Of a stretch of 64,000 nucleotides of DNA, positions 43,344 to 57,127 are shown piece by piece. Both the position numbers and the translations under genes were made by a program. Each line of letters opens with the position of its first letter. Position 1 is the first letter of the stretch. Source of the DNA: Hippasteria phrygiana (Eukaryota; Echinodermata; Asteroidea; Valvatida; Goniasteridae); NCBI GenBank assembly GCA_037893225.1, contig JAZGUH010000552.1, positions 620,001-684,000 on the forward strand, written 5' to 3'. The notes beneath the pieces are model-generated. The model made no database searches. It was not told where the DNA came from and saw only the letters and a program-made list of their open reading frames with translations.

Positions 43344-46300
43344 GAACGCCCCTCCTTTCCCTGTTCATAATTGAATGGGATATTGACCAAATCCAGTAAT
43401 TTTCACACGAATGGGTAGCTTAGATCTAGCGCAACAATTTCAGACCATCGCGAGCTTCACAGCGTTAGAACTCTTCGAGAAAATTCAAACCTCGCAACAA
43501 ATTTCCTTCTGTGAACTCTGGGCGCGTTCTTCCGTTTACTGCATTGTGACTGCTTAACGTTTGCCACATTTTCAGATGAACGCCCCTCCTTTCCCTGTTC
43601 ATAATTGAATGGGATATTGACCAAATCCAGTAATTTTTACACGTATGGGTAGCTTAGATCTAGCGCAACAATTTGAGACCATCGCCAGCTTCATAGCGTG
43701 AGAACTCTTCGAGAAAATTCAAACCTCGCAACAATTTTTTCCCATGAACTCTGTGTGCGTTCTCCCGTTTACTGCATTGTGACTGCTTAACGTTTGCAAA
43801 ATTTTCATATGAACGCCCCTCCTTTCCCTGTTCATAATTGAATGGTATATTGACCAAATCCAGTAATTTGTACACGTATGGGTAGCTTAGATCTAGCGCA
43901 ACAGTTTGAGACCATCGCCAGCTTTACAGCGTTAGAACTCTTTGAGAAAATTCAAACCTCGCAACAAATTTCTTCCCGTGAACTCTGTGTGCGTTCTCCC
44001 GTTTACTGCATTGTGACTGCTTAACGTTTGCCAAATTTTCAGATGAACGCCCCTCCTTTCCCTGTTCATAATTTAATGGGATATTGACCAAATCCAGTAA
44101 TTTTTACACGGATGGGTAGCTTAGATATAGCGCAACAATTTCAGACCATCGCCAGCTTCACAGCGTTAGAACTCTTCGAGAAAATTCAAACCTCGCAACA
44201 AATTTCTTCCTGTGAACTCTGTGTGCGTTCTCCCGTTTACTGCATTGTGACTGCTTAACGTTTGCCAAATTTTCAGATGAACGCCCCTCCTTTCCCTGTT
44301 CATAATTGAATGGTATATTGACCAAATCCAGTAATTTTTACACGTATGGGTAGCTTAGATCTAGCGCAACAATTTGAGACCATCGCCAGCTTCATAGCGT
44401 GAGAACTCTTCGAGAAAATTCAAACCTCGCAACAATTTTTTCCCATGAACTCTGTGTGCGTTCTCCCGTTTACTGCATTGTGACTGCTTAACGTTTGCAA
44501 AATTTTCAGATGAACGCCCCTCCTTTCCCTGTTCATAATTTAATAGGATATTGACCAAATCCAGCAATTTTCACACGTATTGGTAGCTTAGATATAGCGC
44601 AACAATTTGAGACCATCGCCAGCTTCATAGCGTGAGAACTCTTCGAGAAAATTCAAACCTCGCAACAAATTTCTTCCCGTTAACTCTGTGTGCGTTCTCC
44701 CGTTTACTGCATTGTGACTGCTTAACGTTTGCCACATTTTCAGATGAACGCCCCTCCTTTCCCTGTTCATAATTGAATGGTATATTGACCAAATCCAGTA
44801 ATTTTTACACGTATGGGTAGCTTAGATCTAGCGCAACAATTTGAGACCATCGCCAGCTTTACAGCGTTAGAACTCTTCGAGAAAATTCAAACCTCGCAAC
44901 AAATTTCTTCCCATGAACTCTGTGTGCGTTCTCCCGTTTACTGCATTGTGGCTGCTTAACGTTTGCCAAATTTTCAGATGAACGCCCCTCCTTTCCCTGT
45001 TCATAATTTAATAGGATATTGACCAAATCCAGCAATTTTCACACGTATTGGTAGCTTAGATATAGCGCAACAATTTGAGACCATCGCCAGCTTCATAGCG
45101 TGAGAACTCTTCGAGAAAATTCAAACCTCGCAACAAATTTCTTCCCGTTAACTCTGTGTGCGTTCTCCCGTTTACTGCATTGTGACTGCTTAACGTTTGC
45201 CACATTTTCAGATGAACGCCCCTCCTTTCCCTGTTCATAATTGAATGGTATATTGACCAAATCCAGTAATTTTTACACGTATGGGTAGCTTAGATCTAGC
45301 GCAACAATTTGAGACCATCGCCAGCTTTACAGCGTTAGAACTCTTCGAGAAAATTCAAACCTCGCAACAAATTTCTTCCCATGAACTCTGTGTGCGTTCT
45401 TCCGTTTACTGCATTGTGACTGCTTAACGTTTGCCACATTTTCAGATGAACGCCCCTCCTTTCCCTGTTCATAATTGAATGGGATATTGACCAAATCCAG
45501 TAATTTGTACACGTATGGGTAGCTTAGATCTAGCGCAACAGTTTGAGACCATCGCCAGCTTTACAGCGTTAGAACTCTTCGAGAAAATTCAAACCTCGCA
45601 ACAAATTTCTTCCCGTGAACTCTGTGTGCGTTCTCCCGTTTACTGCATTGTGGCTGCTTAACGTTTGCCACATTTTCAGATGAACGCCCATCCTTTCCCT
45701 GTTCATAATTTAATAGGATATTGACCAAATCCAGCAATTTTCACACGTATTGGTAGCTTAGATATAGCGCAACAATTTGAGACCATCGCCAGCTTCATAG
45801 CGTGAGAACTCTTCGAGAAAATTCAAACCTCGCAACAAATTTCTTCCCGTGAACTCTGTGTGCGTTCTCCCGTTTACTGCATTGTGACTGCTTAACGTTT
45901 GCCAAATTTTCAGATGAACGCCCCTCCTTTCCCTGTTCATAATTGAATGGTATATTGACCAAATCCAGTAATTTTTACACGTATGGGTAGCTTAGATATA
46001 GCGCAACAATTTCAGACCATCGCCAGCTTCACAGCGTTAGAACTCTTCGAGAAAATTCAAACCTCGCAACAAATTTCTTCCTGTGAACTCTGTGTGCGTT
46101 CTCCCGTTTACTGCATTGTGACTGCTTAACGTTTGCCAAATTTTCAGATGAACGCCCCTCCTTTCCCTGTTCATAATTGAATGGGATATTGACCAAATCC
46201 AGTAATTTTCACACGAATGGGTAGCTTAGATCTAGCGCAACAATTTCAGACCATCGCGAGCTTCACAGCGTTAGAACTCTTCGAGAAAATTCAAACCTCG

Positions 46301-48955
46301 CAACAAATTTCCTTCTGTGAACTCTGGGCGCGTTCTTCCGTTTACTGCATTGTGACTGCTTAACGTTTGCCACATTTTCAGATGAACGCCCCTCCTTTCC
46401 CTGTTCATAATTGAATGGGATATTGACCAAATCCAGTAATTTTTACACGTATGGGTAGCTTAGATCTAGCGCAACAATTTGAGACCATCGCCAGCTTCAT
46501 AGCGTGAGAACTCTTCGAGAAAATTCAAACCTCGCAACAATTTTTTCCCATGAACTCTGTGTGCGTTCTCCCGTTTACTGCATTGTGACTGCTTAACGTT
46601 TGCCAAATTTTCAGATGAACGCCCCTCCTTTCCCTGTTCATAATTGAATGGTATATTGACCAAATCCAGTAATTTGTACACGTATGGGTAGCTTAGATCT
46701 AGCGCAACAGTTTGAGACCATCGCCAGCTTTACAGCGTTAGAACTCTTTGAGAAAATTCAAACCTCGCAACAAATTTCTTCCCGTGAACTCTGTGTGCGT
46801 TCTCCCGTTTACTGCATTGTGACTGCTTAACGTTTGCCAAATTTTCAGATGAACGCCCCTCCTTTCCCTGTTCATAATTGAATGGGATATTGACCAAATC
46901 CAGTAATTTTTACACGGATGGGTAGCTTAGATATAGCGCAACAATTTCAGACCATCGCCAGCTTCACAGCGTTAGAACTCTTCGAGAAAATTCAAACCTC
47001 GCAACAAATTTCTTCCTGTGAACTCTGTGTGCGTTCTCCCGTTTACTGCATTGTGACTGCTTAACGTTTGCCAAATTTTCAGATGAACGCCCCTCCTTTC
47101 CCTGTTCATAATTGAATGGTATATTGACCAAATCCAGTAATTTTTACACGTATGGGTAGCTTAGATCTAGCGCAACAATTTGAGACCATCGCCAGCTTCA
47201 TAGCGTGAGAACTCTTCGAGAAAATTCAAACCTCGCAACAATTTTTTCCCATGAACTCTGTGTGCGTTCTCCCGTTTACTGCATTGTGACTGCTTAACGT
47301 TTGCAAAATTTTCAGATGAACGCCCCTCCTTTCCCTGTTCATAATTTAATAGGATATTGACCAAATCCAGCAATTTTCACACGTATTGGTAGCTTAGATA
47401 TAGCGCAACAATTTGAGACCATCGCCAGCTTCATAGCGTGAGAACTCTTCGAGAAAATTCAAACCTCGCAACAAATTTCTTCCCGTTAACTCTGTGTGCG
47501 TTCTCCCGTTTACTGCATTGTGACTGCTTAACGTTTGCCACATTTTCAGATGAACGCCCCTCCTTTCCCTGTTCATAATTGAATGGTATATTGACCAAAT
47601 CCAGTAATTTTTACACGTATGGGTAGCTTAGATCTAGCGCAACAATTTGAGACCATCGCCAGCTTTACAGCGTTAGAACTCTTCGAGAAAATTCAAACCT
47701 CGCAACAAATTTCTTCCCATGAACTCTGTGTGCGTTCTCCCGTTTACTGCATTGTGGCTGCTTAACGTTTGCCAAATTTTCAGATGAACGCCCCTCCTTT
47801 CCCTGTTCATAATTTAATAGGATATTGACCAAATCCAGCAATTTTCACACGTATTGGTAGCTTAGATATAGCGCAACAATTTGAGACCATCGCCAGCTTC
47901 ATAGCGTGAGAACTCTTCGAGAAAATTCAAACCTCGCAACAAATTTCTTCCCGTTAACTCTGTGTGCGTTCTCCCGTTTACTGCATTGTGACTGCTTAAC
48001 GTTTGCCACATTTTCAGATGAACGCCCCTCCTTTCCCTGTTCATAATTGAATGGTATATTGACCAAATCCAGTAATTTTTACACGTATGGGTAGCTTAGA
48101 TCTAGCGCAACAATTTGAGACCATCGCCAGCTTTACAGCGTTAGAACTCTTCGAGAAAATTCAAACCTCGCAACAAATTTCTTCCCATGAACTCTGTGTG
48201 CGTTCTTCCGTTTACTGCATTGTGACTGCTTAACGTTTGCCACATTTTCAGATGAACGCCCCTCCTTTCCCTGTTCATAATTGAATGGGATATTGACCAA
48301 ATCCAGTAATTTGTACACGTATGGGTAGCTTAGATCTAGCGCAACAGTTTGAGACCATCGCCAGCTTTACAGCGTTAGAACTCTTCGAGAAAATTCAAAC
48401 CTCGCAACAAATTTCTTCCCGTGAACTCTGTGTGCGTTCTCCCGTTTACTGCATTGTGGCTGCTTAACGTTTGCCACATTTTCAGATGAACGCCCATCCT
48501 TTCCCTGTTCATAATTTAATAGGATATTGACCAAATCCAGCAATTTTCACACGTATTGGTAGCTTAGATATAGCGCAACAATTTGAGACCATCGCCAGCT
48601 TCATAGCGTGAGAACTCTTCGAGAAAATTCAAACCTCGCAACAAATTTCTTCCCGTGAACTCTGTGTGCGTTCTCCCGTTTACTGCATTGTGACTGCTTA
48701 ACGTTTGCCAAATTTTCAGATGAACGCCCCTCCTTTCCCTGTTCATAATTGAATGGTATATTGACCAAATCCAGTAATTTTTACACGTATGGGTAGCTTA
48801 GATATAGCGCAACAATTTCAGACCATCGCCAGCTTCACAGCGTTAGAACTCTTCGAGAAAATTCAAACCTCGCAACAAATTTCTTCCTGTGAACTCTGTG
48901 TGCGTTCTCCCGTTTACTGCATTGTGACTGCTTAACGTTTGCCAAATTTTCAGAT
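43344..48955. repeat. Nested 2806 bp 12-monomer duplication, second 35-monomer block
   Basis: This is the image of the previous nested pair, carried over by the 8184 bp duplication. The corresponding runs are at 44361/47167, 45327/48133 and 45758/48564. The copy-specific CATATGAACG and CAGATGAACG difference is preserved at the same place, so the inner duplication existed before the outer one. Confidence 0.88.
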
Positions 48956-49301
48956 GAACGCCCCTCCTTTCCCTGTTCATAATTGAATGGTATATTGACC
49001 AAATCCAGCAATTTTTACACGTATGGGTAGCTTAGATCTAGCGCAACAATTTGAGACCATCGCCAGCTTCATAGCGTGAGAACTCTTCGAGAAAATTCAA
49101 ACCTCGCAACAATTTTTTCCCATGAACTCTGTGTGCGTTCTCCCGTTTACTGCATTGTGACTGCTTAACGTTTGCAAAATTTTCAGATGAACGCCCCTCC
49201 TTTCCCTGTTCATAATTGAATGGTATATTGACCAAATCCAGTAATTTGTACACGTATGGGGAGCTTAGATCTAGCGCAACAGTTTGAGACCATCGCCAGC
49301 T

Positions 49302-52300
49302 TTACAGCGTTAGAACTCTTCGAGAAAATTCAAACCTCGCAACAAATTTCTTCCCGTGAACTCTGTGTGCGTTCTCCCGTTTACTGCATTGTGGCTGCTT
49401 AACGTTTGCCACATTTTCAGATGAACGCCCCTCCTTTCCCTGTTCATAATTTAATAGGATATTGACCAATCCAGCAATTTTCACACGTATTGGTAGCTTA
49501 GATATAGCGCAACAATTTGAGACCATCGCCAGCTTCATAGCGTGAGAACTCTTCGAGAAAATTCAAACCTCGCAACAAATTTCTTCCCATGAACTCTGTG
49601 TGCGTTCTCCCGTTTACTGCATTGTGACTGCTTAACGTTTGCCAAATTTTCAGATGAACGCCCCTCCTTTCCCTGTTCATAATTGAATGGTATATTGACC
49701 AAATCCAGTAATTTTTACACATATGGGTAGCTTAGATCTAGCGCAACAATTTGAGACCATCGCCAGCTTCACAGCGTTAGAACTCTTTGAGAAAATTCAA
49801 ACCTCGCAACAAATTTCTTCCCGTGAACTCTGTGTGCGTTCTCCCGTTTACTGCATTGTGGCTGCTTAACGTTTGCCAAATTTTCAGATGAACGCCCCTC
49901 CTTTCCCTGTTCATAATTTAATAGGATATTGAACAAATCCAGCAATTTTCACACGTATTGGTAGCTTAGATCTAGCGCAACCATTTGAGACCATCGGCAG
50001 CTTCACAGCGTTAGAACTCTTTGAGAAAATTCAAACCTCGCAGCAAATTTCTTCCCGTGAACTCTGTGTGCGTTCTCCCGTTTACTGCATTGTGACTGCT
50101 TAACGTTTGCCAAATTTTCAGATGAACGCCCCTCCTTTCCCTGTTCATAATTGAATGGTATATTGACCAAATCCAGTAATTTTTACACATATGGGTAGCT
50201 TAGATCTAGCGCAACAATTTGAGACCATCGCCAGCTTCACAGCGTTAGAACTCTTTGAGAAAATTCAAACCTCGCAACAAATTTCTTCCCGTGAACTCTG
50301 TGTGCGTTCTCCCGTTTACTGCATTGTGGCTGCTTAACGTTTGCCAAATTTTCAGATGAACGCCCCTCCTTTCCCTGTTCATAATTTAATAGGATATTGA
50401 ACAAATCCAGCAATTTTCACACGTATTGGTAGCTTAGATCTAGCGCAACCATTTGAGACCATCGGCAGCTTCACAGCGTTAGAACTCTTTGAGAAAATTC
50501 AAACCTCGCAGCAAATTTCTTCCTGTGAACTCTGTGTGCGTTCTTCCGTTTACTGCATTGTGACTGCTTAACGTTTGCCACATTTTCAGATGAACGCCCC
50601 TCCTTTCCCTGTTCATAATTGAATGGGATATTGACCAAATCCAGTAATTTTCACACGAATGGGTAGCTTAGATCTAGCGCAACAATTTGAGACCATCGCG
50701 AGCTTCACAGCGTTAGAACTCTTCGAGAAAATTCAAACCTCGCAACAAATTTCCTTCTGTGAACTCTGTGCGCGTTCTTCCGTTTACTGCATTGTGACTG
50801 CTTAACGTTTGCCACATTTTCAGATGAACGCCCCTCCTTTCCCTGTTCATAATTTAATAGGATATTGACCAAATCCAGCAATTTTCACACGTATTGGTAG
50901 CTTAGATATAGCGCAACAATTTGAGACCATCGCCAGCTTCATAGCGTGAGAACTCTTCGAGAAAATTCAAACCTCGCAACAAATTTCTTCCCGTGAACTC
51001 TGTGTGCGTTCTTCCGTTTACTGCATTGTGACTGCTTAACGTTTGCCACATTTTCAGATGAACGCCCCTCCTTTCCCTGTTCATAATTGAATGGGATATT
51101 GACCAAATCCAGTAATTTTCACACGAATGGGTAGCTTAGATCTAGCGCAACAATTTCAGACCATCGCCAGCTTCACAGTGTTAGAACTCTTCGAGAAAAT
51201 TCAAACCTCGCAACAAATTTCCTTCTGTGAACTCTGGGCGCGTTCTTCCGTTTACTGCATTGTGACTGCTTAACGTTTGCCACATTTTCAGATGAACGCC
51301 CCTCCTTTCCCTGTTCATAATTTAATAGGATATTGACCAAATCCAGCAATTTTCACACGTATTGGTAGCTTAGATATAGCGCAACAATTTGAGACCATCG
51401 CCAGCTTCATAGCGTGAGAACTCTTCGAGAAAATTCAAACCTCGCAACAAATTTCTTCCCGTTAACTCTGTGTGCGTTCTCCCGTTTACTGCATTGTGAC
51501 TGCTTAACGTTTGCCACATTTTCAGATGAACGCCCCTCCTTTCCCTGTTCATAATTGAATGGTATATTGACCAAATCCAGTAATTTTTACACGTATGGGT
51601 AGCTTAGATCTAGCGCAACAATTTGAGACCATCGCCAGCTTTACAGCGTTAGAACTCTTCGAGAAAATTCAAACCTCGCAACAAATTTCTTTCCATGAAC
51701 TCTGTGTGCGTTCTCCCGTTTGCTGCATTGTGACTGCTTAACGTTTGCCAAATTTTCAGATGAACGCCCCTCCTTTCCCTGTTCATAATTGAATGGTATA
51801 TTGACCAAATCCAGTAATTTTTACACGTATGGGTAGCTTAGATCTAGCGCAACAATTTGAGACCATCGCCAGCTTCACAGCGTTAGAACTCTTTGAGAAA
51901 ATTCAAACCTCGCAACAAATTTCTTCCCGTGAACTCTGTGTGCGTTCTCCCGTTTACTGCATTGTGGCTGCTTAACGTTTGCCAAATTTTCAGATGAACG
52001 CCCCTCCTTTCCCTGTTCATAATTTAATAGGATATTGAACAAATCCAGCAATTTTCACACGTATTGGTAGCTTAGATCTAGCGCAACCATTTGAGACCAT
52101 CGCCAGCTTCATAGCGTGAGAACTCTTCGAGAAAATTCAAACCTCGCAACAAATTTCTTCCCGTTAACTCTGTGTGCGTTCTCCCGTTTACTGCATTGTG
52201 ACTGCTTAACGTTTGCCACATTTTCAGATGAACGCCCCTCCTTTCCCTGTTCATAATTGAATGGTATATTGACCAAATCCAGTAATTTTCACACGAATGG

Positions 52301-55300
52301 GTAGCTTAGATCTAGCGCAACAATTTGAGACCATCGCGAGCTTCACAGCGTTAGAACTCTTCGAGAAAATTCAAACCTCGCAACAAATTTCCTTCTGTGA
52401 ACTCTGTGCGCGTTCTTCCGTTTACTGCATTGTGACTGCTTAACGTTTGCCACATTTTCAGATGAACGCCCCTCCTTTCCCTGTTCATAATTTAATAGGA
52501 TATTGACCAAATCCAGCAATTTTCACACGTATTGGTAGCTTAGATATAGCGCAACAATTTGAGACCATCGCCAGCTTCATAGCGTGAGAACTCTTCGAGA
52601 AAATTCATACCTCGCAACAAATTTCTTCCCGTGAACTCTGTGTGCGTTCTTCCGTTTACTGCATTGTGACTGCTTAACGTTTGCCACATTTTCAGATGAA
52701 CGCCCCTCCTTTCCCTGTTCATAATTGAATGGGATATTGACCAAATCCAGTAATTTTCACACGAATGGGTAGCTTAGATCTAGCGCAACAATTTCAGACC
52801 ATCGCGAGCTTCACAGTGTTAGAACTCTTCGAGAAAATTCAAACCTCGCAACAAATTTCCTTCTGTGAACTCTGGGCGCGTTCTTCCGTTTACTGCATTG
52901 TGACTGCTTAACGTTTGCCACATTTTCAGATGAACGCCCCTCCTTTCCCTGTTCATAATTTAATAGGATATTGACCAAATCCAGCAATTTTCACACGTAT
53001 TGGTAGCTTAGATATAGCGCAACAATTTGAGACCATCGCCAGCTTCATAGCGTGAGAACTCTTCGAGAAAATTCAAACCTCGCAACAAATTTCTTCCCGT
53101 TAACTCTGTGTGCGTTCTTCCGTTTACTGCATTGTGACTGCTTAACGTTTGCCACATTTTCAGATGAACGCCCCTCCTTTCCCTGTTCATAATTGAATGG
53201 TATATTGACCAAATCCAGTAATTTTTACACGTATGGGTAGCTTAGATCTAGCGCAACAATTTGAGACCATCGCCAGCTTTACAGCGTTAGAACTCTTCGA
53301 GAAAATTCAAACCTCGCAACAAATTTCTTTCCATGAACTCTGTGTGCGTTCTCCCGTTTACTGCATTGTGACTGCTTAACGTTTGCCAAATTTTCAGATG
53401 AACGCCCCTCCTTTCCCTGTTCATAATCGAATGGTATATTGACCAAATCCAGTAATTTTTACACGTATGGGTAGCTTAGATCTAGCGCAACAATTTGAGA
53501 CCATCGCCAGCTTCACAGCGTTAGAACTCTTTGAGAAAATTCAAACCTCGCAACAAATTTCTTCCCGTGAACTCTGTGTGCGTTCTCCCGTTTACTGCAT
53601 TGTGGCTGCTTAACGTTTGCCAAATTTTCAGATGAACGCCCCTCCTTTCCCTGTTCATAATTTAATAGGATATTGAACAAATCCAGCAATTTTCACACGT
53701 ATTGGTAGCTTAGATCTAGCGCAACCATTTGAGACCATCGGCAGCTTCACAGCGTTAGAACTCTTTGAGAAAATTCAAACCTCGCAACAAATTTCTTCCT
53801 GTGAACTCTGTGTGCGTTCTTCCGTTTACTGCATTGTGACTGCTTAACGTTTGCCAAATTTTCAGATGAACGCCCCTCCTTTCCCTGTTCATAATTTAAT
53901 TGGATATTGACCAAATCCAGTAATTTTTACACGGATGGGTAGCTTAGATATAGCGCAACAATTTCAGACCATCGCCAGCTTCACAGCGTTAGAACTCTTC
54001 GAGAAAATTCAAACCTCGCAACAAATTTCTTCCTGTGAACTCTGTGTGCGTTCTTCCGTTTACTGCATTGTGACTGCTTAACGTTTGCCACATTTTCAGA
54101 TGAACGCCCCTCCTTTCCCTGTTCATAATTGAATGGGATATTGACCAAATCCAGTAATTTTCACACGAATGGGTAGCTTAGATCTAGCGCAACAATTTCA
54201 GACCATCGCGAGCTTCACAGCGTTAGAACTCTTCGAGAAAATTCAAACCTCGCAACAAATTTCCTTCTGTGAACTCTGTGCGCGTTCTTCCGTTTACTGC
54301 ATTGTGACTGCTTAACGTTTGCCACATTTTCAGATGAACGCCCCTCCTTTCCCTGTTCATAATTGAATGGGATATTGACCAAATCCAGTAATTTGTACAC
54401 GTATGGGTAGCTTAGATCTAGCGCAACAGTTTGAGACCATCGCCAGCTTTACAGCGTTAGAACTCTTCGAGAAAATTCAAACCTCGCAACAAATTTCTTC
54501 CCGTGAACTCTGTGTGCGTTCTCCCGTTTACTGCATTGTGGCTGCTTAACGTTTGCCAAATTTTCAGATGAACGCCCCTCCTTTCCCTGTTCATAATTTA
54601 ATAGGATATTGACCAAATCCAGCAATTTTCACACGTATTGGTAGCTTAGATATAGCGCAACAATTTGAGACCATCGCCAGCTTCATAGCGTGAGAACTCT
54701 TCGAGAAAATTCAAACCTCGCAACAAATTTCTTCCCGTTAACTCTGTGTGCGTTCTCCCGTTTACTGCATTGTGACTGCTTAACGTTTGCCAAATTTTCA
54801 GATGAACGCCCCTCCTTTCCCTGTTCATAATTGAATGGTATATTGACCAAATCCAGTAATTTTTACACGTATGGGTAGCTTAGATCTAGCGCAACAATTT
54901 GAGACCATCGCCAGCTTCACAGCGTTAGAACTCTTTGAGAAAATTCAAACCTCGCAACAAATTTCTTCCCGTGAACTCTGTGTGCGTTCTCCCGTTTACT
55001 GCATTGTGGCTGCTTAACGTTTGCCAAATTTTCAGATGAACGCCCCTCCTTTCCCTGTTCATAATTTAATAGGATATTGAACAAATCCAGCAATTTTCAC
55101 ACGTATTGGTAGCTTAGATCTAGCGCAACCATTTGAGACCATCGGCAGCTTCACAGCGTTAGAACTCTTTGAGAAAATTCAAACCTCGCAACAAATTTCT
55201 TCCTGTGAACTCTGTGTGCGTTCTTCCGTTTACTGCATTGTGACTGCTTAACGTTTGCCAAATTTTCAGATGAACGCCCCTCCTTTCCCTGTTCATAATT

Positions 55301-56376
55301 TAATTGGATATTGACCAAATCCAGTAATTTTTACACGGATGGGTAGCTTAGATATAGCGCAACAATTTCAGACCATCGCCAGCTTCACAGCGTTAGAACT
55401 CTTCGAGAAAATTCAAACCTCGCAACAAATTTCTTCCTGTGAACTCTGTGTGCGTTCTTCCGTTTACTGCATTGTGACTGCTTAACGTTTGCCACATTTT
55501 CAGATGAACGCCCCTCCTTTCCCTGTTCATAATTGAATGGGATATTGACCAAATCCAGTAATTTTCACACGAATGGGTAGCTTAGATCTAGCGCAACAAT
55601 TTCAGACCATCGCGAGCTTCACAGCGTTAGAACTCTTCGAGAAAATTCAAACCTCGCAACAAATTTCCTTCTGTGAACTCTGTGTGCGTTCTTCCGTTTA
55701 CTGCATTGTGACTGCTTAACGTTTGCCACATTTTCAGATGAACGCCCCTCCTTTCCCTGTTCATAATTGAATGGGATATTGACCAAATCCAGTATTTTGT
55801 ACACGTATGGGTAGCTTAGATCTAGCGCAACAATTTGAGACCATCGGCAGCTTCACAGCGTTAGAACTCTTCGAGAAAATTCAAACCTCGCAACAAATTT
55901 CTTTCCGTGAACTCTGTGTGCGTTCTCCCGTTTACTGCATTGTGACTGCTTAACGTTTGCCAAATTTTCAGATGAACGCCCCTCCTTTCCCTGTTCATAA
56001 TTGAATGGGATATTGACCAAATCCAGTAATTTTCACACGAATGGGTAGCTTAGATCTAGCGCAACAATTTGAGACCATCGCCAGCTTCATAGCGTGAGAA
56101 CTCTTCGAGAAAATTCAAACCTCGCAACAATTTGTTTCCCATGAACTCTGTGTGCGTTCTCCCGTTTACTGCATTGTGACTGCTTAACGTTTGCCAAATT
56201 TTCAGATGAACGCCCCTCCTTTCCCTGTTCATAATTGAATGGTATATTGACCAAATCCAGTAATTTTTACACGTATGGGTAGCTTAGATCTAGCGCAACA
56301 GTTTGAGACCATCGCCAGCTTCACATCGTTAGAACTCTTCGAGAAAATTCAAACCTCGCAACAAATTTCTTCCCGT
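49302..56376. repeat. Satellite with short-period higher-order copies (468, 1638, 1404 bp)
   Basis: After the 8184 bp blocks the order changes to shorter repeats. The private ACACATATGGG form occurs near 49718 and 50186 (468 bp, two monomers). The monomer runs at 50902 and 51370 recur at 52540 and 53008 (1638 bp, seven monomers). The run at 53641-54400 recurs at about 55045-55804 (1404 bp, six monomers), including the private TTTAATTGGATATTG form. The last monomer starts at 56232 and is interrupted after CTTCCCGT at 56376. Confidence 0.8.
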
Positions 56377-56417
56377 TGTAACCGATGGTAAGGGGGTTCT
56401 TGGCAGGGACTGGACAA

Positions 56418-56423
56418 TTTATT
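56418..56423 (-). terminator. AATAAA polyadenylation signal, distal copy
   Basis: AATAAA on the element strand, about 40 bases from the outer LTR end. It is suitably placed to end R and the retrotransposon transcript. A match to six bases in AT-rich DNA is weak alone; the position gives it weight. Confidence 0.5.
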
Positions 56424-56460
56424 GAAACAAGCTAGTTGTATTAGAGTTCAGTTCAAATAT

Positions 56461-56466
56461 TTTATT
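56461..56466 (-). terminator. AATAAA polyadenylation signal, proximal copy
   Basis: Second AATAAA on the element strand, 43 bases upstream of the other one. Either could be used for the 3' end of the element RNA. Confidence 0.45.
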
Positions 56467-57127
56467 GGTTTGGTTGTACAATGTACAAAAGTTCAAGAAA
56501 TATATACAGGCACTTATACGAAGCCCGACAAAAACGACAGTCAGTTTACTCAGTCAATCACTGACCTGCAATAAATAAATAAGATAATTTTGAGAAACAT
56601 TTCCAATTTGAAATATATGTAAATACATGTATATGCACATTCAAAATAAATCAATGTGTATTTTCAACTCTATTGGCAATTGAGTCATTATTTTCAATTC
56701 TTCATTCTTACAGCAGGAAATATTGGTCAGCTCTGTATAAAAATACAGCTGAGAATAAATGTAAATCTCAACATGACTGTAGTCATTAGTTAGGAAAGTA
56801 TACCAACGTCTTACAATAATGCGTTCAACATGATACTTTTACATGTACATGTATGCATAGTGCAAATTATTACAACATATTTCAGGTTGCACTGGTAATA
56901 TAATTATATGTACACAGAATTGTGTTCCAGTTAAAGAACGACCCTGCTTCAGATTACGTTCAGTATATTTCTAAAGAGTACATTTCAAAGAGATATTTCC
57001 AAAAGTGAATTCCAAAATAAAAGATTTGGTTTCATCCTTGGTGGATTCTAATGTGTATCGAGTAAGAAATACGTCAGTCTTTCTTATAAAATGACAAAAA
57101 TAATGTAATAAAATTCCATAGAAAGTA

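Larger units (their letters stand above)
32934..49301. repeat. Near-identical tandem duplication of an 8184 bp block (35 monomers each)
   Basis: All distinctive variant runs in about 32934-41117 reappear 8184 bp later in 41118-49301. One example is GAACTCTTCGAGGAAATTC at 32944 and 41128. Another is the only TTTTCATATGAACG forms in the window, near 35620 and 43804. The match breaks at GCCAGCTT followed by C at about 41118 and T at about 49302, which marks a probable exchange point inside the monomer. By eye I found one substitution between the copies (T at about 34599, C at about 42783). The near identity implies a very recent duplication, ongoing homogenisation, or an assembly duplication. 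Confidence 0.93.
1..56376. repeat. 234 bp satellite DNA array (about 241 tandem monomers)
   Basis: The stretch is a continuous head-to-tail array. Taking the monomer start as TAATTGAATGG, starts fall at 1, 234, 468, 702 and onward to 56232, with spacing of 233 or 234. Every monomer carries the same landmarks in order: GACCAAATCCAG, CACGTATGGGTAGC, the palindrome TAGATCTA (or TAGATATA), GCGCAACAATTTGAG, GTTAGAACTCTTCGAG, CAAACCTCGCAACAA, GAACTCTGTGTGCG, GTTTACTGCATTGTG, CTGCTTAACGTTTGCC, TTTTCAGATGAACGCC and CTCCTTTCCCTGTTCA. The 233 bp length comes mostly from one variant class with CAACAATTTTTTCCC in place of CAACAAATTTCTTCCC. No unrelated sequence interrupts the array, and it is cut by the window at the left and by a retrotransposon at the right. 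No host gene is seen in it. A centromeric, pericentromeric or other heterochromatic location is an inference from size alone. Confidence 0.98.

Noticed and set aside
59..55804. Dozens of 60-78 codon minus-strand reading frames, one per monomer, with very similar proteins
   Set aside because: They are set by the monomer sequence. All end at the same in-unit stops, start codons vary and include non-ATG, and both 233 and 234 bp monomers occur without compensation. There is no sign of coding constraint apart from array homogeneity.
1..56376. CRISPR-like regular repetition
   Set aside because: The repeat is 234 bp with no unique spacers. It is a satellite in a eukaryotic context.
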